Shown here in pieces: positions 8,909 to 16,646 of a DNA stretch of 64,000 nt. The notes below the pieces were generated by a model. That model was not told where the DNA came from. It searched no databases and saw only the letters and a program-made list of their open reading frames with translations. How positions within the stretch are numbered: the first letter of the stretch is position 1; the number at the start of each line of letters is the position of its first letter. This stretch comes from Chitinophaga parva (GTDB lineage: Bacteria; Bacteroidota; Bacteroidia; Chitinophagales; Chitinophagaceae), in the NCBI RefSeq assembly GCF_003071345.1, contig NZ_QCYK01000002.1, positions 1,054,001 to 1,118,000 of the forward strand, given 5' to 3'. The translations under genes were made by a program, and so were the position numbers.

Positions 8909-10324
8909 ATGAAAACAACATCTTTCGCAATAGGGCTTGCCTTACTTACCGCCACGGTGGGCATGGGCGGCTGCAAAAAATACCTGACCGTACAGCCGGA
9001 ATCTTCCTTCACCGGTGAGCAGGTGTTCGGTAATGAAAAGGCGGCACAGTCGGCCCTCAACGGCATTTACAATTACCTGGCAGATGGGAACCTGTATGGC
9101 AGTAATCTCACTACCATTTCCATTGAGCTGATGGGCCAGCGCTTTGCGCCCCCCAGTCTGGGTGGTACCAATAACTATACGTACCTGCGTACCTACGCAT
9201 ATACCAATACCCTGGTGATGCCCACCTTTGAACAGTTGTGGCAAAAGGCTTATGGCACTATCCTGTATGCCAATGCCTTCATTCCCCAGATGGACCGCAT
9301 GCAGGCCGCCGGCACGCTTACCGCAGCACATGCCGCCCAGATGAAAGGGGAAGCCCTGGCCATCCGCGCCATGGTGCACTTTGATCTGCTCCGCCTCTTT
9401 GGCCCGGTGTACAGTACTGCACCGGATGCAAAGTCCATCCCGTACTATTCCCGGGCAGACGGCCAGGCGCAGGACATCTTGCCGGCCAGCCAGGTGATGG
9501 ACAGCGTGCTGCTGGATCTTTCCCAGGCGGAACAACTGCTGGCGGCGGATCCTATCATCACCCAGGGCGTCAACAATGCCCAGGACTTTTACGCCGGCTT
9601 CCGCAACCAGCGCCTGAACTACTACGCCGTGAAAGCCCTGGAAGCCCGCGCCTGCCTGTGGATGGGCAATACCACCGCCGCACATGACGCTGCCGCAGCA
9701 GTACTGGCGGAAGGGGAAAAATGGTTCCCCTGGACCACTCCCGCCGCTATTACCGCCGCCAATGCACCAGACCGCGTATATTCCCCTGAAATACTGTTTG
9801 GCTCCTACAACCAGAACATGTACACCACCTACAATGCTTCCTTCAGCTCCACGCTGCTGGCCACGCAGGTGATCACGGTGAATAACGCGAACGTGGACAA
9901 GGTCTTTGAAGCCAACAAGAACGACTACCGTTATAATTACTGGTTCAATAGCAGTCCGAATGGGTTCCTGTCTTTCGATAAGTTCAAAGACATTGCAGAT
10001 AACACCAAAACCTGGCGCTTTGTACAACCGCTGGTCCGCAAAACGGAAATGTATTACATCCTGGCAGAAACAGATCCTGCTGCGGCCTTGTCCCTGCTGG
10101 ACAGTGTAAGGACCCACCGCGGCCTGCCCCCGCTGGACCCCTCCGCCAGCATTCCAACGGAGATCCAGAAGGAATACCAGAAAGAGTTCTGGGGAGAAGG
10201 GCAGCTGTTCTACTACTATAAACGCAATAACGTGGCCCGCATTCCCAGCGGCACCAGCGGCACCGCTACCGTGGCGCCGGTGTATGTAGTGCCCTTGCCA
10301 CTTTCGGAAACTTCCCCGCGTTAA
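8909..10324 (+). CDS. SusD/RagB-family outer-membrane lipoprotein, locus 1
   Basis: Surface lid and ligand-binding lipoprotein (471 aa) working with the SusC gene just upstream. The signal peptide ends in a lipobox with Cys around residue 22 (TVGMGGCKKYL), followed by SusD hallmarks: FTGEQVFGNEKAAQSALNGIY, a TPR-like segment MKGEALAIRAMVHFDLLRLFG, and the C-terminal part MYYILAETDPAAALSLLDSVR with IQKEYQKEFWGEGQLFYYYKR. Length is at the short end of the family (about 450-600). The ligand is not visible from sequence; absence of glycoside hydrolases in the operon argues against an ordinary polysaccharide. Confidence 0.96.
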   Translation: MKTTSFAIGLALLTATVGMGGCKKYLTVQPESSFTGEQVFGNEKAAQSALNGIYNYLADGNLYGSNLTTISIELMGQRFAPPSLGGTNNYTYLRTYAYTNTLVMPTFEQLWQKAYGTILYANAFIPQMDRMQAAGTLTAAHAAQMKGEALAIRAMVHFDLLRLFGPVYSTAPDAKSIPYYSRADGQAQDILPASQVMDSVLLDLSQAEQLLAADPIITQGVNNAQDFYAGFRNQRLNYYAVKALEARACLWMGNTTAAHDAAAAVLAEGEKWFPWTTPAAITAANAPDRVYSPEILFGSYNQNMYTTYNASFSSTLLATQVITVNNANVDKVFEANKNDYRYNYWFNSSPNGFLSFDKFKDIADNTKTWRFVQPLVRKTEMYYILAETDPAAALSLLDSVRTHRGLPPLDPSASIPTEIQKEYQKEFWGEGQLFYYYKRNNVARIPSGTSGTATVAPVYVVPLPLSETSPR

Positions 10325-10341
10325 CAACTAAAACCTGACAA

Positions 10342-11106
10342 ATGAAAAAGCCGATCAGCATATTGATATTGTTTTCCATGGTGGCCGCCTTTGCCGCCTG
10401 TAAAAAGCAAACGCTGCTTACCTATAACGCGGACGACAATATTTATTTTTTCTATAAACGCAGCAACCTGCAGCAGGACAGCGTGAACTTCTCCTTTGCC
10501 TACAGCCCCGCTACGGTGCAGGACAGTACCATCAATATCCAGGTGGCGGTGACCGGCGCACCGGTGAACACGGACCGGTCATTTACCATCGCGGTAGATC
10601 CTACCAGCACGGCACAGGCTAATGTACACTACGAGATGCCTGAAAAGTTTGTGCTGCGGGCCGGCAACCTGGTAGACAGTTTTGCCGTAAAGCTGCTGCG
10701 CACACCAGACCTGCAGACCAATATACCTTTCCTGCGCCTGAACCTGGTGGCGGATCATAATTTTCATACAGATATCAAAGCCATTACCGGTACGCTGGAT
10801 TCGGTCAACGCCCTGTCTTTTAAGATCAATCTTTCGGACCAGCTCACGCAAGGCAACTACTGGACCAGCATTTTGGCTACTTACTTCGGCACGTTCAGCG
10901 TGAAGAAGCTGCGCCTCATTAACCAGGTGGCAGGCATGCCGCTGGACTACGTAGTAAATGGCATCTATGACCTGAATATGGCCGCCCGCTGCGCCTCCTG
11001 GGCCATTACCATGAGCCGCTACCTGGATGACCAGCAGCAGGCCGGCCAGACCGTGTATGATGAAGATGGCGTAACTCCCATGACCATGGGAGCAGGCTAC
11101 CTGTAA
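10342..11106 (+). CDS. DUF4843 domain lipoprotein, locus 1
   Basis: A 254-residue exported lipoprotein: hydrophobic signal peptide with lipobox AAFAACKKQTLLTYN, then the DUF4843 hallmark start YNADDNIYFFYKRS and a beta-rich body. The family is found beside SusC/SusD genes in Bacteroidota and is thought to be surface-exposed, but no activity is established. It lies 17 nt after susD and 30 nt before the PKD-like gene, so it is almost certainly cotranscribed. A role as accessory ligand-binding protein is inference. Confidence 0.88.
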   Translation: MKKPISILILFSMVAAFAACKKQTLLTYNADDNIYFFYKRSNLQQDSVNFSFAYSPATVQDSTINIQVAVTGAPVNTDRSFTIAVDPTSTAQANVHYEMPEKFVLRAGNLVDSFAVKLLRTPDLQTNIPFLRLNLVADHNFHTDIKAITGTLDSVNALSFKINLSDQLTQGNYWTSILATYFGTFSVKKLRLINQVAGMPLDYVVNGIYDLNMAARCASWAITMSRYLDDQQQAGQTVYDEDGVTPMTMGAGYL

Positions 11107-11136
11107 ACAAATTTCTGAACCCTCCAACGGTTAATT

Positions 11137-12672
11137 ATGACCAAGAAAATATGCAGCTACAGCGGGTTACTCGCACTGATCTCTTGCCTGCTTTCCGCCT
11201 GTTACAAGGACATCGGGAACTATGACTATCATCCCATCAACATGGTGCAGTTGGGCAACATTGACACCACGAACGGCTACACGGCGTTTTACAACGACAC
11301 CCTCCGCGTAATCCCCGCCATCACTTCCTCAGAGAACGTAACGGCAGACGATGCCTATACCTACGAGTGGAGTTACCGCAAAAGCACCTCCGTGTTTTCT
11401 ACGGACGATTCCCTGCTGGCCACCACCCGCAACCTGGCCGCAAAGATCACCATGCCCCCCGGCAGCTACACCCTTATGTACAAGGTGACGGATAACAAGA
11501 CCAAGGTGATGGTACATGTAAAGACCACCCTCACCGTATCCACCGAAGTATATGAAGGCTTCCTGGTGCTGAGCGATGTGAATGGCAAGTCCAGGATGGA
11601 TATGCTGTCTTACTTAAAGGCCAGCAATGTATTCAACCAGTATACGGATGTGTTCAAAAAAATGGGCTCCACCATTCCCATGGATGGCGCGCCTTACCAG
11701 GTGTTGTGCATGCCGTATGTAGGTACCAACGTGGCCGCGCAGAACTACGGCATCTTTGTGCTGAACAGCGCGGGCACCAACCGTGTGAACCAGGAAACAT
11801 TTGCCTGGAATGATACCTATAACATCCGCTATTTGGTAGTGGGTAATGTGCCTGCTAACCTGGTGGCCAGCCGCCTCACCGGCATTACTACCGGCGCTTA
11901 CAGCTACCAGCTATACATGTATGGCCCGGACCAGAATATGTACAGCTATTCAACCTCCGCCGGTTATGCCTTCCGTTACAGCCCGCTGAACGCGTATGCG
12001 ACTGGCGGCACGCCCTTCCGCGTATCGCCCTATGTGGCTACAGACGGTACCAGCGCGGTGATGTATAACATGGACAAGAAGAACTTTGTATCCGTGGCCA
12101 ATGCCAGCGCAGTAACGGTAACGGATGCACTGCCCGCATTGAATTATCCCACCGGGCTTGATCTGCTGTATATGGAGTGCATCTATTATGCGGAAGCAGG
12201 GATTAAGCCCAATACCTATGCAGTGCTGAAAGATCCCGGTACAGGCAAGGTATTCCTCCTCAACTTCCTCATGCGCCAGCCACAGACCTACTATGAAGAA
12301 ATGACGGGCACAGACATTGGCCAGGCTACCAACTTTGCCGCCAGCCCGGATCATAATTACATTTTCTACAGCGTGGGTGGCAAGTTGTACGAGTACGATA
12401 TGTACCTGCGGCAAAGCTTTCTCATGGCAGATTATGGCAGCCGCGTGATCTCCTGCCTTTCCTTCCCGCATATCGCTTCCCGCTACGGGAAAGCCAACTA
12501 TGTGGCCTGGACAAAATCACTGCTGGTAGGGTCTTACGATCCCTCCGGTCCTAAAGACAGTAACGGAACACTTGACATATTCACCGTCTCCGATATCAAT
12601 GCACCGCTGGTGAAGACCAACTCCTGGACAGGGTTTGGCAAGATCGTCAGCGTGGGCTACCGGGACAGATAA
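11137..12672 (+). CDS. PKD-like family lipoprotein, locus 1
   Basis: Secreted lipoprotein of 511 aa. The lipobox is LLSACYKDIGNYDYHPIN, followed by an Ig/PKD-like segment (about residues 30-130: YTYEWSYRKSTSVFS, LMYKVTDNKTKVMVHVKTTLTV) and then a long region with repeated beta strands and many Tyr/Asn residues that resembles a propeller (YEGFLVLSDVNGKSRMDMLS; NYIFYSVGGKLYEYDM). Such proteins are encoded with DUF4843 lipoproteins in SusCD loci and probably serve as surface binding proteins. No catalytic motif is recognised. It ends 15 nt before the S41 protease gene. Confidence 0.85.
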   Translation: MTKKICSYSGLLALISCLLSACYKDIGNYDYHPINMVQLGNIDTTNGYTAFYNDTLRVIPAITSSENVTADDAYTYEWSYRKSTSVFSTDDSLLATTRNLAAKITMPPGSYTLMYKVTDNKTKVMVHVKTTLTVSTEVYEGFLVLSDVNGKSRMDMLSYLKASNVFNQYTDVFKKMGSTIPMDGAPYQVLCMPYVGTNVAAQNYGIFVLNSAGTNRVNQETFAWNDTYNIRYLVVGNVPANLVASRLTGITTGAYSYQLYMYGPDQNMYSYSTSAGYAFRYSPLNAYATGGTPFRVSPYVATDGTSAVMYNMDKKNFVSVANASAVTVTDALPALNYPTGLDLLYMECIYYAEAGIKPNTYAVLKDPGTGKVFLLNFLMRQPQTYYEEMTGTDIGQATNFAASPDHNYIFYSVGGKLYEYDMYLRQSFLMADYGSRVISCLSFPHIASRYGKANYVAWTKSLLVGSYDPSGPKDSNGTLDIFTVSDINAPLVKTNSWTGFGKIVSVGYRDR

Positions 12673-12687
12673 AAAAAACAGGAACAA

Positions 12688-14442
12688 ATGCAGCGAAGAA
12701 AATTTGCATGGCTGATGGCCGTGCTGGGAGTGTCATGGCTGCGGTGGAGCACTGCCACCGCCGGTATGCAACCGGGACAGGATACCCTGCTGGTGTCTTT
12801 GGGAAAGGTGTTGAAAGCACATCACTATCATCCGGCTCACATAGACGATGCGTTTTCCGCACAGGTGTGGCGCACTTTCCTGCACACCCTGGACCCGTCG
12901 GATAACGTGTTTTGCCAGGAAGATCTGGACCAGCTCCGCCCATTTGAGCACCGCCTGGATGATGAGCTGGAAGGCCGGGCGCCCGTTGCTTTCCTGCCCG
13001 CGGTAACAGCCCTGTACCAGCATCGCCTGGCCGCTGCACTGGAAGCAGATAGCATGCTGGCGCTGCAACCTTTCCAGTACCATGCCCATGACCAGGTGCG
13101 CGCGGATGGTGGTTCAGGGCAAGGCTATGCCGCTACGGAAAAGGTGTGGCACGAACGCAGGTCCATGTCCCTCAAATACCTGGCGTTGCAATACCGCTCC
13201 GCGTTGCAAAAAGGCTCCCTGGCCGATAGCAGCGATGCCGTGCAGGAAGCTACTGCCCGCCAGAAAGCCATTGCAGATATCACCGCCCGCTATCATAAAC
13301 TGCTGGCGCTGACCAACACGCCGGAATTGTTTAATATCCTGGCGGGCGCCATCTGCCACCAGATGGACCCGCACACTGATTATTTTCCCCCGGCCGCTGC
13401 GGCTGCGCCTTCCGCCATGGGCGCCGTGGCAGACCGGATGAAAAGTAACATGCTCCTGGGCACCGCCCTGATCCACCGGAACAATCACTTGTATGGCTAC
13501 ATCGTGCTCCCTGCTTTTTACCTGGATACGGTGCGTGGTTTCCACTGCGCGGATGACCTGGCCAAAGCCCTGGCATCCATGGATAGCAGCCACGTGGAAG
13601 GATTGATCATTGACCTGCGGAATAACTCCGGCGGCTCTTTGCTGGAAGTGCAGGCCATGGTAGGCATGCTGGTAAAAGGCGAAGCCGTGGTACAACTGAA
13701 AGGAAAAGACCTGGAGCCTGCACTGCTGAAAAGCACTACCGCCCAGCCGATTTACAACGGCCCCCTGGCCGTGTTGGTGAACAGCCAGACCGCTTCCGCG
13801 GCAGAACTTTTTACCGCGGCCATGCAGGACTATGGGCGGGCGGTGATCTGCGGCAGTCCTACGTTTGGCAAAGGCACGGTACAGCGGCCGTTCCCCGTGG
13901 GTGCGGAGCAGGGATATGTGAAAGTGACCTTTGAACAATTGTTCCGCGTAAACGGCAGCTCTACCCAGTACCGGGGTGTTACACCAGATCTCCTGCTGCC
14001 GGATCTCTACCAGTTTGGCAAGCGCCGAGAGGCCACAAGACCGCAGGTGCTGCCCTGGGACTCCATCCCGCCGGCACACATCACCCGCTGGGAAGGCGCC
14101 CCGCAGGTAGCGCAGCTGAAAGCCAAGGTGCACCGCATGATGGACGATACCTTGTATGCTGCCATTACACAAAAGAGCAAGTGGCTGGCAGCACATGATA
14201 CCGCCATGGTGCCGCTGGAAGTAGCCGCCTACCTGCAGTTTGCGGACGCCCGCCGTCAAAATTTAGAAGCATTGAACCAACTATTAAAACTCCCCGCCGA
14301 CAGGCAGGACCAGGCATCACCGGCATCCTTCAGTTTCATGGAGGATGCGGCCGCCTACCAGCGCTGGTTGCACCTGGTGCAGGCGGACCTGTTTGTACAT
14401 GCTGCCACCGGCGTGCTGGAAGCATGGGTAGCAAGATCATAA
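12688..14442 (+). CDS. S41 (Prc/CtpA-type) serine peptidase lacking a PDZ domain, locus 1
   Basis: Exported carboxy-terminal processing protease of 584 aa with a signal peptide (LAWLMAVLGVSWLRWSTATA-like). The N-terminal Tsp-type helical domain reaches MDPHTDYF near residue 231. The catalytic core has LIIDLRNNSGGS, the nucleophile Ser370 in NSQTASAAELF and the general base Lys395 in PTFGKGTVQ, the same 25-residue spacing as Ser452/Lys477 of E. coli Prc. In Prc a PDZ domain of about 90 residues separates the DPHT motif from the core strand VGVLDIPGFY. Here only about 35 residues separate MDPHTDYF from the equivalent YGYIVLPAFYLD, so the PDZ domain is absent. A DUF3340-like C-terminus remains. 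Periplasmic proteolysis of the imported ligand is inferred. Confidence 0.92.
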   Translation: MQRRKFAWLMAVLGVSWLRWSTATAGMQPGQDTLLVSLGKVLKAHHYHPAHIDDAFSAQVWRTFLHTLDPSDNVFCQEDLDQLRPFEHRLDDELEGRAPVAFLPAVTALYQHRLAAALEADSMLALQPFQYHAHDQVRADGGSGQGYAATEKVWHERRSMSLKYLALQYRSALQKGSLADSSDAVQEATARQKAIADITARYHKLLALTNTPELFNILAGAICHQMDPHTDYFPPAAAAAPSAMGAVADRMKSNMLLGTALIHRNNHLYGYIVLPAFYLDTVRGFHCADDLAKALASMDSSHVEGLIIDLRNNSGGSLLEVQAMVGMLVKGEAVVQLKGKDLEPALLKSTTAQPIYNGPLAVLVNSQTASAAELFTAAMQDYGRAVICGSPTFGKGTVQRPFPVGAEQGYVKVTFEQLFRVNGSSTQYRGVTPDLLLPDLYQFGKRREATRPQVLPWDSIPPAHITRWEGAPQVAQLKAKVHRMMDDTLYAAITQKSKWLAAHDTAMVPLEVAAYLQFADARRQNLEALNQLLKLPADRQDQASPASFSFMEDAAAYQRWLHLVQADLFVHAATGVLEAWVARS

Positions 14443-14493
14443 ACGAAATACAAAACCTGCACCACTACTTTAATCACTTAATCCAACAATAGC

Positions 14494-15564
14494 ATGAAAA
14501 AGCACTGGATGGTGTTATGGGCCTTGTTTCCCACAGCACTGCTGGCACAGAACAAATCCTTTTCCATCACCGGCCATACCACCCGGGCAGAGAACTGCGG
14601 GGCGTTGTTTGGCTACGTAGCACCGGACAATACGGTAAAACGCGATACTACTTTTGTAAAGAACGGACAGTTCACTTTCAAAGGCAACGCGTATGACCAG
14701 CGCGTCCTGGCGCAGGTGATCGTGTATGCACAGCCCGGCGATTATTCTATGCTCTTCTACCTGGAGCCCGGCAATATCCAGTTGGAGGTGATGGGCGATA
14801 AAACAAAGGACCGGCGTAGCGGCACCCCGCTGAACCAGGAGCTGCAGGCATTCGTAAAAATAGAAACCGCGCTGCTGGATAGCGCCAGCGCCACGCAGGC
14901 AGCGGCCACAAAGCTAACGCCCTATTCCCCCGACGCCCAGCCCCTGGTGCTGGAAGCAGTGCGCCGCTATATGGCCCTGCATTCACACAGCGTCATTGGG
15001 GTGGATCAGCTGCTTAACCTGGTGCGGAGTTACAAGCAGCCGGATGAACTGGCAGCAGTGTTTAATAAGATGGACGATGCCGTAAAGGAAAGTAAGGAAG
15101 GCAAACAGGTAAGCGCCACCATTGAAGGTATGCGCGCCACCGCCATTGGCAACAAAGCCCCGGACTTTTCCCTACCCGATGCCAGGGACCAGCCCCGCCC
15201 CCTCAGTAGCCTGCAAGGCAAATATGTACTGATAGATTTCTGGGCTACCTGGTGCGGGCCCTGCATGGCAGAGATGCCCAATGTGAAGAAAGCCTACGAA
15301 CGTTTCCACAACAGCAACTTTGAAATACTCGGCGTATCACTGGACCGGCCGGGGGCTAAAGAGAAATGGCTGGAAGTGATTGATAAAGATAAACTGGTAT
15401 GGCCCCAGGTAAGTGACTTCAAATTCTGGAACAGCCAGGTGGTAAACCTCTACGATCTCACGTCCATTCCCATGAATTTCCTGCTGGACCCCTCCGGTAA
15501 GATCATCGCCAGGAACCTGCGGGGAGATGCACTCACCGCCAAACTGCAGGAAGTACTGCAATAA
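14494..15564 (+). CDS. TlpA-family thiol-disulfide oxidoreductase, type A, locus 1
   Basis: Exported thioredoxin-like protein of 356 aa: signal peptide MKKHWMVLWALFPTALLAQ, an N-terminal DUF4369-like beta domain (about 22-110, containing MLFYLEPGNIQLEV), a helical linker, and a TlpA thioredoxin domain (about 215-356, IGNKAPDFSLPD...FWATWCGPCMAEMP) with active-site Cys254 and Cys257 and the cis-Pro loop TSIPMNFLLDPSGK. It should reduce disulfides in the periplasm. It is closely related to the first half of the 686-aa protein encoded at 16647, and 20 nt separate it from the next TlpA gene. Confidence 0.94.
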   Translation: MKKHWMVLWALFPTALLAQNKSFSITGHTTRAENCGALFGYVAPDNTVKRDTTFVKNGQFTFKGNAYDQRVLAQVIVYAQPGDYSMLFYLEPGNIQLEVMGDKTKDRRSGTPLNQELQAFVKIETALLDSASATQAAATKLTPYSPDAQPLVLEAVRRYMALHSHSVIGVDQLLNLVRSYKQPDELAAVFNKMDDAVKESKEGKQVSATIEGMRATAIGNKAPDFSLPDARDQPRPLSSLQGKYVLIDFWATWCGPCMAEMPNVKKAYERFHNSNFEILGVSLDRPGAKEKWLEVIDKDKLVWPQVSDFKFWNSQVVNLYDLTSIPMNFLLDPSGKIIARNLRGDALTAKLQEVLQ

Positions 15565-15584
15565 CCACATCTTAAAAACGGAAC

Positions 15585-16643
15585 ATGAAATACAAAATAT
15601 TATGGGCGGCGATGGTCGCCATGGCCATGCCTGTACTGGGATGGGCGCAGGAGCTGAAATTTACGCTGGACGGCACTATCCAGTCAGACACCATCCAACA
15701 GGGATATATATACATCATAGGTAAAGGAGTGAAAAGGGACAGCGTATTGCTGGACCACAACCACTACCACTTCTCCGGCGTGATGGACCAACCCGGCGCA
15801 CACGCGTTTATTGAATGGTTTGATGTGCCCATGAACCAAGTGCGCGGTGTGGACCTGTCCAAGTACAAAGACCGCAGCATAGGTCTTTTCCTGGACACTA
15901 CCCATATCACCGTTACACATAGTAACCCCTTTTCAAAAGCAAAGATCACCGGCTCTAAAATGCAGGCAGGCATGGAAGAGATACAGGCCGATGTAAAGGC
16001 CAGTGGGGATATCGACGGCGCAGTAAAAAGATTTATTCTCAAACATCCCACTTACTGGCTGAGTTACATGGTACTGCAGGACAAGGCTAAAGAGTTTGGG
16101 GGCAAGCTGGCGGATAGCCTTTACAGGACCCTGTCGCCCTCCCTCACGAAGTACGATGATGTAAGACAACTGGGCATCCTGCTGCGTGGGGCCGCCAATG
16201 TAGCCGTAGGGCAAATAGCCCCCGGCTTTACTATGTACGATACTACCGGTCACGCAGTGACCTTGTCTTCCTACCGGGGCAAATATGTGTTGGTAGATTT
16301 CTGGGCCAGCTGGTGCGCTCCCTGCCGTGCAGAAAGCCCGAACCTGCGGGCCGCCTACGAAAAGCTGAAAGACCGAGGTTTCGAGATCCTGGGCGTATCC
16401 CTGGACCTGAAGGCCTCCCAGAAAGCCTGGCTGGCGGCCATCCACAAGGATAACCTGACCTGGGCACAGGTATCGGACCTTAAGGGATTTGAGAGCAAGA
16501 CCGCGGTAGACTGGGGGGTGGCATCCATTCCTGCTAACTTCCTGCTGGACCCGCAGGGCAAGGTGATAGCGGTGAACATCCGCGGCATCAACGCCTTCTG
16601 GGACCTGGCCAGGCTGGTACAACCTGTTGCACAAACTAACTAA
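15585..16643 (+). CDS. TlpA-family thiol-disulfide oxidoreductase, type B, locus 1
   Basis: Exported thioredoxin-like protein of 352 aa: signal peptide MKYKILWAAMVAMAMPVLGWAQ, a DUF4369-like domain (LKFTLDGTIQSDTIQQGYIY...HYHFSGVMDQPG), a helical linker and a TlpA domain with FWASWCAPCRAESP (Cys244, Cys247) and the cis-Pro loop ASIPANFLLDPQGK. It differs from its neighbour in carrying the QVSDLKGFESKTAV segment, which recurs as QVSNLQGFNDEVAV in the second half of the fusion protein downstream. The following gene starts 3 nt after its stop, so translation is probably coupled. Confidence 0.94.
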   Translation: MKYKILWAAMVAMAMPVLGWAQELKFTLDGTIQSDTIQQGYIYIIGKGVKRDSVLLDHNHYHFSGVMDQPGAHAFIEWFDVPMNQVRGVDLSKYKDRSIGLFLDTTHITVTHSNPFSKAKITGSKMQAGMEEIQADVKASGDIDGAVKRFILKHPTYWLSYMVLQDKAKEFGGKLADSLYRTLSPSLTKYDDVRQLGILLRGAANVAVGQIAPGFTMYDTTGHAVTLSSYRGKYVLVDFWASWCAPCRAESPNLRAAYEKLKDRGFEILGVSLDLKASQKAWLAAIHKDNLTWAQVSDLKGFESKTAVDWGVASIPANFLLDPQGKVIAVNIRGINAFWDLARLVQPVAQTN

Positions 16644-16646
16644 ACA

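Noticed and set aside
8942..10327. A 461-codon open frame antisense to susD of locus 1
   Set aside because: A codon-bias shadow of a real SusD gene, with no signal peptide or domain.
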